Position numbers and translations under genes: made by a program. From Aspidapion aeneum (Eukaryota; Arthropoda; Insecta; Coleoptera; Brentidae), in NCBI GenBank assembly GCA_963576565.1, contig OY755038.1, forward strand, positions 178,487,138 through 178,551,137: a stretch of 64,000 nucleotides of DNA, read 5' to 3'. The notes under the pieces are model-generated. The model made no database searches, was not told where the DNA came from, and saw nothing but the letters and a program-made list of their open reading frames with translations. Of the stretch, positions 54,100-64,000 are shown piece after piece. Positions within the stretch are counted from its first letter, which is position 1. Each line of letters opens with the position of its first letter.

Positions 54100-54500
54100 A
54101 AAAAAACAATCAAACATCACATTTTCGAGTTTTTTCAAAAATACATCATTTTTTAAAAAAAATTAACACCCTGTATTTTATTTTTTTTATTGGTCTTTAA
54201 ATTCTATACAAAAATAGTTTTTGAATTTTTTTCCCAAAGCCAAAAATAATGAAGATATTTAAAATTAAAAATTATGCAAGTATTGAAATTTTATTTGGTA
54301 GAAAACAGTCCAAGTGTAATTTTGAATTTGGAATATCTTTGTTATTTTTATTTAACTTTATGAAAAACATTCAAACACTATTTTTGTTTGGAATTGAAAG
54401 GCCCTTACAAAAAAAAAATAAAATACAGGATGCTCTATTTAAAAAATAAATAAATATGTTTTTTGAAAAACTCGAAAACGCGATGCTCGAATTTTTATTT
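54100..54500. repeat. 400-bp palindromic repeat
   Basis: ATTTTCGAGTTTTTTCAAAA, ACACCCTGTATTTTATTTTT and TATACAAAAATAGTTTTTGA on the left recur inverted on the right. CACCCTGTA faces inward, so this is either two MITE arms in inverted order or a MITE insertion rearranged. No coding. Confidence 0.75.
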
Positions 54501-54618
54501 TAATTTGGCCATCTTAAAGAGCAGCAAAAGTTCTACTAGTTTGCCAGTTTAAACTTTTTTTTTATCTTTAATAATATATTTAGCAATGGTGGACACTTAA
54601 CTTGGAACGCCCTATATA

Positions 54619-55568
54619 CAGGGTGTCCCGAAATTAGACGTCATTATTTTAACCACGTATTTTACAACTAAAATAGAGAAAAAAGTTTTAAAATATTATG
54701 AAGTTTTTAAACTTATTATTTTCAAATTTATTAGCCAAGGGTTTTTTGGGATGCAAAACTCGAATATGGAAACCTATTTAGTATGGCCGTTAGAGGGCAC
54801 TTCACACTGCAGTTCTGTTTACTTAAAAGGACCATAACTTTTTTTTCAGTGTAATTTTTATTTTTTTGTTAAAAACATAATTTTTTAAGCATTTGACATC
54901 AAAAAAAGTACTCTTCTTAAAATTCGCTAAAGTAAGCCGATGTTCGTTGCCGCATCGGAATAATCAAATTATTTTAAATAAAAAAATTAAAAAATTTAAA
55001 ACAATAAAAATATTAAATTATTATTTTAGAATAATAGATTGAGCACTATTAGTTAACTGACCAAATTTCATCCTTAAATGTCACAAAAAATAATTTTTGC
55101 CAAATTCATTAGAAATATTCCAGTGCAGGATCGAATACTAAAAACCTAAATATCTCGAAACGGGCTAATTTTTGCAGATTTTAAGAAGTGCACCTTCTTA
55201 GCTGAATATTGTTTACGAAATTACTTTCTTAACAAAAAACGGAAGAAAGTACACTGAGAAAACAGTCATTTTAAACCATTAAAAGTACAGTGTGAAGCGC
55301 CCTCTAACGGCTGTAGTAAAAATGTGTCCACATTCGGATTTCGCATCTTAAAGAATCCCCATACAGGTATCAATTTTGAAAACAATACATTGAAAACTGT
55401 GCATAATATTTAAAAAAATCGATTTTATTTTTTTAAATTTAACACCCTGTATCTCGGAAACGAAGCAATTTTGGAACATAGCTTATATAAAATTTATTAT
55501 CTATTATCTTTATTTTTGGACATAGAATACATGGTTAAAATATTGACGTCTAATTTTGAGACACTTTA
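54619..55568. mobile_element. About 950-bp fold-back MITE, CAGGGTGTCC end
   Basis: The left end CAGGGTGTCCCGAAATTAGA is intact; the right end has decayed to TAATTTTGAGACACTTTA. Arms of about 300 bp share AGACGTCA.TATTTTAACC, GCCGTTAGAGGGC.CTTCACA and CTTCTTAAAAT. A TACAGGGTG-type end near 55445 may mark a further nested fragment. Confidence 0.75.
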
Positions 55569-56456
55569 AATGTATCTCATACGCCGGTGCACAACCGTTA
55601 TTATAATTTGACCAAAGACTGATTAATTCTATTTTATTATTAAAACTATAAAAAGTACAAAACTGCCCTACTTTTGGTAACTTTTCAGGAGAGCGTTTTC
55701 TCTAAAATATTTTGCCATTTAGCTAATGGGAAATAATAAAAATGCGTAGGCTATTATCGCGAAACCGTAACCGTTTCAAAAATGCAATAATTTTTTAAAA
55801 CCTAGTAACGTTGCTAGATTTTGCAAAACTAGCGCAGAAAAGTAAAAGTCATTAATGTTAAGTATTAATTTATTAAATTTATATTTTTAACGTTCCAAAG
55901 TTAATGTGGCACTATGTTACACGACAGGTAACAAAGGACTCATAATCCATATTTTTGAGAAGAATTAAAAACCTATATTTTTCAAAACTTTGTTTTTAAG
56001 CTTGTATATATTTTAAATGCATAATGAAGACAAATAAACAGTTAAATAATAAAGAACTTTTTTGAAACTAAATTAACTTTTTGGGTGGGAGTAAGAGGCC
56101 ATATAAGTATATTACAGTTCATATCATTATTTTTCAGACAACTTTTTACAACTTTTTTTCGTTGGCCTATGCTATATCTTATGGCAAACAGCTGATAACT
56201 GTCAAAAAGTTATCTCAAAAATTATGATATGGAGTTTAAATCTGGAATGTTAATACCAAATAAAAGTAGTTAAAAATTTTGATTAGATAAAGTTTATTTG
56301 TTTCTGTTCAAGTTAATATATATATTATTAATAAATACAATTTATTAAAAGTTTACTTGTGGTGTATTTATTTTAAAAACACTGACTGGGACGATTCGTC
56401 ACGGCTGATTTGTCGCGAAGGACTGCTCTGGGACCAACCGGCCCAGGTTTTGCTGC

Positions 56457-56633
56457 GAATCAGCCGCGGAGAATCATGTTTGCCAACGCTTTTTAATGAA
56501 ATATATATTTTATAAGTAAATAAAATAAATATTTAGGTATTTATAAATATAAATATTTATTTTATATATTAATAAAATAAATATTTATTTTAATAAAAAG
56601 CATAGGCAAACATGATTCTTCGCGGCTGATTCG
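56457..56633. repeat. Hairpin with AT-rich loop
   Basis: CGAATCAGCCGCGGAGAATC pairs with the near reverse complement at 56612-56633, and the stem continues through ATGTTTGCC..GCTTTTTA. The loop is repeated TAAATATTTATTTTAT. No ORF. Confidence 0.8.
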
Positions 56634-56698
56634 CAGTCAGAACTTTTCGCCTCCAAGCCGTTTGGTACAGAAAATTCCTTCGAAGGCAACGTGGCAGA

Positions 56699-56740
56699 CA
56701 CGTTCTTGAGAATATCCTATAGGATATTCTCGGGAACGTG
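56699..56740. repeat. 42-bp palindrome with a 24-bp perfect core
   Basis: The core at 56706-56729 (GAGAATATCCTA and its complement) is perfect; the outer CACGTTC and GAACGTG extend it with two mismatched pairs. It is followed at 56754-56822 by three 23-24-bp tandem copies of TTTTAACGTTGATG.., each ending in ACGTTGCC or similar. Confidence 0.85.
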
Positions 56741-57407
56741 TATGTCATGATGCTTTTTAACGTTGATGTTACGTTGCCTTTTAACGTTGATGCCACGTTG
56801 CCTCTTAACGTTGATGTTACATCTAGAGAAAGTACCATGTTAACTTCTTTGCGACGTTATTTAGTAATATTGCACTGTTTCATCATATCAACTTCTTTGT
56901 TATGTTATTTATGGAGAAAATAAATGCAGAAATGAACTTTAAATCGCGTCAACGTCTCTATAATGTTATTTAGTGATAAAATTAATAACGGTGGCAATAA
57001 TATATCATATCAACTTCCATGTAATGTTATTTGGCGATAAAGTATTGCAACTAGCAATTTTATATCATATAAACTTCTTCATAATGTTAACTGGTGAAAA
57101 ATAATTTGATTAATAATGTTACGTAGCTGGGATGTTATAGAGCACTGCTGTGTTGCGGACATTTGGCGTTACATGTAAGTCTTGCATAACGCAAAAAGTA
57201 CATCGCAGTAGACAATCAATGTAACTTCTCCCTATATTTAATGACAAACCTATATTGTCTCAATGATATGTTGTACAAATATTTCACCCTAACGCTTTGT
57301 TGCGGACATTTGGCTTTACATGTAAGTGCCCAGTAATTTACAAAGTACATCGCTGAGTACATTTTATATCTCGCATATTACTGTAATCTTGTTGTGCTTG
57401 CTGGGTA

Positions 57408-59929
57408 TTAATTAAGTTAGTCTTTCCGATCATAAAATCATAAAATATAGCGTCGGCGAAATCCGAAAAGTGTGTAACTCCAATTTGACAAAAATTATAG
57501 GAGAGACCAAAAACACTTTTTTTACAAACTGGATAACAGCTGACTCGAGCTAGTTTTCTTCTGTAATAATTTTAAAAAATCCGCTTTCCTAGGACATAAA
57601 TTTTCTATAATAATAGCTTTCGATTTTAGTTAATAACAAACACGATAATCTAAAATTCGACCTAATGTGGAGTTACACATTTTTCGGGTTTCGCCATAGG
57701 TCTTCCGTCCGCTCTTGCTTTATGGCGATATACGAAAAATTAATTAAACTACATATACAGGGTAAGTCATAAGTAGATGGACAAATGACGGATAAATCTT
57801 TGGCTTATTTTAGGACTAAAAGTGTATATAAACATAGGTCTGCAAACGCTTAGTTAAAGAGCTACGTGGCGTTAAAATTTTCCTTGATCCTTATGATATG
57901 CCGCTGGTGGGTTCTAAAATACAAAAAAAAATAATCCTGCTTTGTGATAAAATTGTTTGATTTCCATGATTTTTTGCTTCTAATTTGCAATAATTTTACA
58001 AAAAAACTATACAACTCCAAAAAGTTTGTAAATAAAACAAAGAATGCATTTTGTATTTTAAATTTAACCAGTAGCGGAGCGCAAAAAAGTCCTGGGATGA
58101 AAACGGACACAACCCCTAAAAAATATCAACCTGTAGAATTTTTAAAGCAGTTAGCTTGTTGGGTCTTGTGAACTTTAGGAGTAATTAAAAAACTAAAAAT
58201 CTCTAAAACTTCAACACTTGTAGCTCCGTAGTTAGTCAAGGAATTGTTTTTTTTCTACGTTTTCACGTAGAAATGAATATGTTTTAAATACGATTCCCTT
58301 TTCGGTCTTTATGAAGCGATTTAAACAACTGAATTGAAGTTTGTAGAAATTGGTGTTATCGTGTTAAAGTTCTGTTGGTTGTTTCTAATTAAAATGTGTG
58401 ATATTTATTTTTTGTTCCAGTGTTAATCGATTTCTAGTTTCAACCGTTTTACTAAAAAGAAGTTAGTTTTAGTGGTTGATTTGTAATAGAAACTATCCCA
58501 AAAAAAGGCTGCATGTTTTAAATTGGGTTTTATTTTTAGTTTAGGATAGATTTTATAATTAGTTAAGTTAATATTTGTTTCTACTTCCATAACATTCGTT
58601 TTTAAAAAGAAAAAAGAATTGCAGCAATTATATTCACAAATAAAATTTCGAACTTCCAGTGTCTTTATTCATATTAAACACGGCGTCTCGGTTAGTAAGT
58701 AGTGTCTCTTGCCGTTTCTAAGTGTACACTAAACAATCCATTTTACAGGCTACTTTTTATACTGCTTGGTGTATATCCAGGTGTGCCGGCTCGCCCCGTT
58801 AATCCTAAGATGCTTGTTTTCCATAAGGGGTGGTTTATATATCGCACCCTCAAAAGAACAAAGACGTTTCAGGAAACGCAAATAACTGATGATAGGTTTC
58901 TTGTACCTTTTGTTTATGTTTATATATAAATCTTGTTTCAAAGATGACTGAACAATTTTTTTGGGGATGCTTGTTAAGAAATCTTTGTGCTAAGAAAATT
59001 ATCAACGATTTTTTGTCTACATTGAAAATAGCTAGGATATTTTTAACGTAAAAAAATGTTAGACTCTAGTGGTTAGAGTGACTTAGTTAAGCACTTTACG
59101 GTCAAAAAATCGAAATTTTGCTTTTATTTCCATACTATTCAATAGGTAGCTATTTTTAAGTCAGATTGTCATAAATCAACTCGATTTATGTCTTTGTGTT
59201 TTGGGGGTGCGATATGTAGTATGTGCTTGATTGACTGAAAACTCACTTTGTTCTGCATTATAAATGCAGATTCAATAAACTTTAATTTTCGCGAATGCGA
59301 CTGCTTACGCAAAACTTTAGCTTCTGGATATTGACTCCTCTGAACAGTTGACTTATCCGCTACGTTGGATTTTTCAATGTCCCCTATTTCAGTACTTTTT
59401 TGATGTTTCTTTAATTTAGTCTTTTGTCTTTTTGTCTATTCGTCTTATGTTTTTTGAAACCCCTTGAACGTGTGGAATGTTAATAATAACACACAACGAA
59501 TTATTATTTTGAGAATTTGCTATGCTTCGTTAGTTCTTAATTTTAGAGATCATTGACTAATAATTTTATGGGATAATTAATCTGTTGTATTTAATTTTTA
59601 TTTTTGTAGATTTCCGTGGTTAATTCTTTATTAATACTAGAAATATTTACAGCTATTAAATACTCTATAACTCCTTGTTTCGTTGCAACAGAATGATTAG
59701 ACTTAAAGTTTAGATACTGTCCCGTGTGTGTAGGTTTTCTAGATATAGTAGTTTAAATATTTCTTTCTATTCTTTTGGCAAGAACAATTAAAAAAGTAGG
59801 TCCAAATGTTTTCAATTTCCATTATGCACTTGATTGTTGGTCGAATACAGTTAAGCTGATAAGAGTTACAAAGACAGAGTATCATCTGATTCTAATTTGT
59901 TTTTGATGATACTGAATGACTTATTTATT
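57408..59929. other. Non-coding interval
   Basis: No gene supported. A lone TATACAGGGTAAGTC near 57753 may be a degraded CAGGGT-family end. ORFs near 57862-58171 and 58702-58941 show no motif. The part after ~59300 may be degraded Penelope-element sequence, but I cannot show it. Confidence 0.4.
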
Positions 59930-60600
59930 GGCACGTTGGTGTTAACATCAAAACTTACAAATCTATCGCCGGGATTTAATCCAGTCCTTGGTAAAACTTC
60001 GACAAAATTAGTTTTTGTTACGAGCTATAAATATTTGTAGTAATAATGAATCATTAACCAGGGAAATCTACAGCATTAAAAAGGACTTACAACAGTTTGG
60101 TTATGCCAAAAACCTTATAAACTCTATAATCTCTTAAATTAAAAATAAATCAAACGAGGAAAATATTAACATTCCATATATTCAATATGTTTTAGAAAAC
60201 ATAAGACTGATAGACAAACTTCATAAAATTAACAGGGTATATTTATTGGGAAATACAATAAGCAGTTTTGTAACTAAAACAAAACCAGAAAGTCCCTTGA
60301 ATAATAAGGAATGTCAGTGTGAGAGATCATAAGTAGGAGAAACGAGACGCCCTCTTCAAGTTAGAGTAACAGAACGTAAAAAAATTACTCACTAGGAGAT
60401 ATTGAAAGATCCAGTTCAGCGGATAATGATTGGTCAAATGATCATAGAATTCAATGGTCTAAAGTAAAATTTTGCTCGCATTGGCGAAAAAGAAAGTTTA
60501 TTGAAGCTGCACTTATAATGTAGAATAAACGAGTTTTTAGTCAACCGAGCACGTAGATACCAAAGAAATGGAAACTACTACTTATGGAGAACAAGCATCG
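59930..60600 (+). pseudogene. Penelope-like element, GIY-YIG end
   Basis: Plus-strand remnant of the region between RT and GIY-YIG endonuclease and of the endonuclease itself. ECQCER, a stop, then VGETRRPLQVRVTER resembles the C-C-x..YIGET.RPL..R..EH block, and HRIQWSKVKFCSHWRKRKF with IEAALI matches the downstream block of Penelope-like elements. The Tyr-Ile of the motif is lost to a stop, and other stops occur at ~60035 and 60140. Dead copy; the RT core was not located. Confidence 0.7.
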
Positions 60601-61610
60601 TAGAATTAAGATGACGGGTTTACAAGTTTTAGACAATGAATTACTTATCTCTGTAATATAATGACGTCCTCTATTTTTATGGCAGGCGAGTTTTAATACA
60701 ATCCCATAAAAATCGGGCTTGATAAACTTGAATGCTAACCATATTTAGTTTCACATAACAACGTAGTAATAGTTTCAATTGCAGACAGTGTTTTGCATTA
60801 ATCATAATAATAGCGACCCGACAAGAAAACTTATCTTACGACTCGACGCCATACCATGCCAACTTCATTCCATATCGTATCGCACCACGAATGTAAAGTA
60901 ATAAGTACCAAATTACATTTTAAACTTAACCCACCCTCACAGTTGAGGAGAAATAAACACAACAGTTAAATAATTATGTTTTATGGGCGAGATAAAACAT
61001 TTATAACATTTTGTTTTCCAATGATTATTTTATATAAATTATTTTTAAATAGACTACTAGGCTCTGTTGGGTCTAGTCTAGAACTTTACCTGTTGCTGAA
61101 TATGTGACTTGACAGGAACGTATTACTATACAGGAACGGTACTTTAAATTAGGCAAATGTTAGGTAATACTACTATTAAAGAAAAACGAAGGAGCCTTAT
61201 TTCAAGACAGGACCTCTTAGCCAGTATACGGCACAGGTCTTGCAATAACGGGAATTTGTAGGACCTTATTACCAGACAGGACCTCTTAACCAGTATACGG
61301 CACTGGTAATAAATATAATGGTAATTGCCCACATGCAGTCTCACCCTCTGCTAGCAGGTATGCTAGACCAAATGTAGACTCGGACACAATAGTGAAAAAC
61401 AATTTAATTTGTTTCAGTTTATGGCATAATGTAGTTGTCGTCATTCATAATTAAAAGTATTATGTTTGCAATAAACCGACGTATATCCTACATAATTTGG
61501 ATATATCTAAAAGTAAAGAAAATATAAAAAATATTTCAGGATGGATAGTGCATGTCTTCTAATAAGTAAAAAGAATAAATAAATAAGAATATTCCCAGGG
61601 TTAAGAGTAG
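60601..61610. other. Non-coding interval with a short duplication
   Basis: No gene. 61190-61320 contains a diverged direct repeat of CAGGACCTCTTA.CCAGTATACGGCAC. The rest shows nothing I can name. Confidence 0.5.
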
Positions 61611-61629
61611 TTTTTTAGGATGCAAAAAA

Positions 61630-62228
61630 ATCAACAAAAGGCTTAAGACAGGGGTGTTGTATCTCTCCAACTCTTTTTAAAATATATATCGCAGTAGCTT
61701 TAAAAAACTGGAAACGAATCCAGTGAGTTAGCACTAGACAATGGACAAGTAATATCTCCATGCAATGAGTATGTATACTTGGGTGTCACATTTGATAAGA
61801 CAGGAACAGACTGTAAAGAACTGAAAAAAAGAATAGTAAAAGCAAAAAGGGTTATTGGATGTCTTAACGGTATTTTATGGAGCAGAGAGATAAAAAAGAA
61901 TGTAAAATTTAACATATGTATATGAAACAATAGTGAAAAGCACGCTGTTGTATGGAATAGAGACTTGTCGCGTAACAGAAAAATACAAAACAAAAATGGA
62001 AAATTGTCGAAATAGATGCAATAAGAAGATCAATGAGAATATCTAGAACAGATCATATAAGAAATAAGATCATAAAAGAAAGAATGGGAATCGAGGGAAG
62101 CATAACGGATGACATCACTAAAAGGCAACTGATATGGTACGGCCATGTACAACGGATGAGCGACGAAAGATTACCAAAGCAGGTCCTAGAATGGCAACCA
62201 CTAGGGCGCAGAAAAAGAGGGCGTCCTA
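61630..62228 (+). pseudogene. RTE-like LINE fragment, copy D
   Basis: Starts in RT at GLRQGCCISP and jumps, by an internal deletion near 61712, to the region encoding ..SSELAL. It then runs in several frames through YLGVTF, STLLYGIETCRV and RQLIWYGHVQRM to RRKRGRPKL. It stops where the opposite-strand copy E begins, without a (TAG)n tail. Confidence 0.85.
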
Positions 62229-64000
62229 AACTTATTGTATCCATTTCGACACTTTCCATTTAGCTTTGTATTTTTCTGTTACGCGACAAGTCTCTATTCC
62301 ATACAACAGCGTGCTTTTGACCATGGTTTCATATATGTTAAATTTTACATTCTTATTTATCTCTCTGCTCGATAAAATACTGTTAAGACAACCAATAACC
62401 TTTTTTGCTTTTACTATTCTTTTTTCCAGTTCTTTACAGTCTATTCCTGTCTTATCAAATGTGACACCCAAGTATACATACTCATTACATGGAAATATTG
62501 TTTGTCCTTTTTCTAGTTCTAATTCACTTGATTCCTTTCCAATACATAAGTACTGTGTCTTGTCCACGTTCACTGTTAACTTTCTCATCATATAATTCAT
62601 GTCTTCTTTATCATTAGCTACAATTACTTGGTCGTCAGCAAACTGTAGTGTGTATATGGTAAATCGGTCGTTAAGTTGTATTCCCATGCCGTGTACTTTG
62701 CGTTTCCAGCTTTTTAGAGCTACTGCGATATATGTTTTAAAAAGAGTTGGAGAGATACAACATCCCTGTCTTAAGCCTTTCGTTACCAGGAATTCTTGTG
62801 AAAGTCGATTTCCAATTTTAATTTTAGATTTTGACCCTTTGTATAGTTCTTTTATCGCTTTTATGTATGTATGATTGATATTAGTCTGCCCTAACACTGT
62901 CCATAATTTTTCTAATGAAACGGTATCATATGCTTTTTGTAGCTCCACAAAGGTAACATGAGTCTCTATATTTCTGGCGCTCCTTTTCTCAATTACTTGT
63001 TTAAGACAAAAACAATATCACTACAAGATCTGCCTGCATGAAACCCACTTTGCTCTTCTTCTTCTTGTTCATGAAAATCATTCTCTATAAGATCTCTAAG
63101 AATCCTACCGTACAATCTACTTAGAGTACTGGTTACTGAAATTCCTCTGTAATTGTTGCAATCCAGCTTGTTTCCTTTTTTATGTATTGAGGATATGATT
63201 GCAATTTTCCAATCATCAGGTACTGGATGTCCGTTTATGCATTGATTGATAATATATGTGAGATTTTCGAGTAGTTTCTCTGATCCATATTTGAGCATTT
63301 CAGCATATATTCCCCCAGGTCCGCTAGCTTTTCCGGATCTAAGCTTTTTAATACTATTCCTTATCATTTCTTTTTCGATGATTACTTTCTCTCCATGTAC
63401 TTCTATGAATCTCCTCGGAGAGGCTGCCAGAACTTCGGGTCTCCTCTCCTGCAGCAGTCTCTTATAGTGTTCTGTCCATTGTTCTGCTTTGATGATCTGG
63501 ATGTTTACTTTTTTTTGTTGGGTTTTTTACTGTAGAAATAAATTTCCATACTTCAGAACTCTGCCCACCTCCTACGTGTGTATTTATATTGTGGCATTTG
63601 CGCTCGAACATTTCATTCTTTTCTGTGCGTATCAAATTTCTTAGCTGTCTTCTGGTATTTCTAGGTCTCTTTGCTCTTTAGTACTAAGCCATTTCAAGTA
63701 TGTGCTTTTTTTCTCCCTGACTGTTTCCTGTATTTCTTCCGTCCAACACATCTTATTGTTATTTCTATTATCTTGGTATCCAACAGCTTCTTTGCTTGCT
63801 TCCTTCAAGCTTTTTACTATGTTTGTATATTTCTCTTCAAATGAGTGATCTGTGTTTATTAATTTTTCATCTAATCGGTTCTGAGACAATCTTTGAGTAC
63901 TTTCAATTTCTATACTTCTAAAGTTGTATTTTTGATTGTCCTCGATGCATTTTGGATTTTCATTTTCTCTAATACTTTCGTCCTTATTTGTTTTTCTTAC
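62229..64000 (-). pseudogene. RTE-like LINE, copy E, runs off the window
   Basis: Minus-strand copy from the EN-RT linker (63641-63889, with KMCWTEEIQETV) through RT: GPGGIYAEMLKYGSE, NNYRGISVTSTLS, EEEQSGFHAGRS, ELQKAYDTV, GLRQGCCISP, LQFADDQVIVA (FADD box) and STLLYGIETCRV. It ends abruptly at KVSKWIQ, about 110 codons before the normal C-terminus. Frameshifts lie near 62990 and 63370-63640. Its 5' part lies beyond 64000. Confidence 0.88.

Larger units (their letters stand above)
52743..57405. mobile_element. Large TIR element, CCCAGCAAGCACAA ends
   Basis: 4663 bp. Left CCCAGCAAGCACAA (52743-52756) and right TTGTGCTTGCTGGG (57392-57405) are perfect 14-bp inverted ends, each flanked by TA. 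The subterminal regions are also inverted copies: TTACATGTAAAGCCAAATGT, CCGCAACATAGCG-type and CAACATATCATTGAGACTTT occur twice at the left (52958-53060, 53103-53178) and reversed at 57150-57345. It contains an unidentified ORF (53429-53892) and nested fold-backs. No transposase recognised. Confidence 0.75.

Noticed and set aside
62266..62874. Plus-strand ORFs opposite LINE copy E
   Set aside because: Antisense of the RT; no independent features.

Overview
This window is eukaryotic, AT-rich, intron-bearing-style DNA made almost entirely of transposable elements. BEL/Pao and Ty3/gypsy LTR retrotransposons, an RTE-like LINE with an apurinic-type endonuclease, a Penelope-like element, pogo/Tigger, hAT and many fold-back MITEs together point to an arthropod, most likely an insect with a large repeat-rich genome. 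The order (beetle, bug, other) cannot be fixed from the sequence. No bacterial gene, rRNA, tRNA or CRISPR array is visible.

Layout. (1) 786-13275, minus strand: an old, broken Ty3/gypsy element. Its Pol carries a TARG1/OARD1-like macrodomain followed by an OTU-type cysteine protease domain, between the aspartic protease and the reverse transcriptase. This is the most unusual thing in the window. (2) 5934-12766, plus strand: a complete, apparently intact BEL/Pao element (470-bp LTRs, 2 differences) inserted into that gypsy element between gag and protease. (3) 14128-21362: a TA-flanked MITE, a 5'-truncated RTE-like LINE and a fold-back element. The LINE 3' end plus the start of the fold-back element is tandemly duplicated (about 1986 bp, nearly identical). 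(4) 21608-27991: a second, very young BEL/Pao element (467-bp LTRs, 1 difference, 5-bp target duplication) that lacks its Gag zinc knuckles and is frameshifted between Gag and Pol. (5) 28-38.6 kb: non-coding, with several MITEs and a three-level nest at 33.6-35.8 kb. (6) 38.6-45.8 kb: a self-nested TIR element with a MADF-domain gene start. Inside it lie a pogo-like transposase tail, a 1.1-kb fold-back minisatellite and a possible small spliced gene. (7) 45.8-52.7 kb: Tigger/pogo and hAT remnants and MITEs. (8) 52743-57405: a large TIR element with an unrecognised ORF and nested fold-back repeats. (9) 57.4-64 kb: non-coding DNA, a Penelope-like remnant and two RTE-like LINE copies lying tail to tail, the last running off the window.

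Most genes are selfish-element genes acting in their own replication: Gag (particle), aspartic protease, RT/RNase H (cDNA synthesis) and integrase for the LTR elements, and endonuclease plus RT for the LINEs. The only candidate non-element gene is a weak two- or three-exon model near 42.4-44.3 kb. Nesting gives a relative age order: gypsy is older than the BEL inserted in it; the RTE copy at 33.6 kb is older than the 8-bp-TSD element in it, which is older than the TA-flanked MITE in that.
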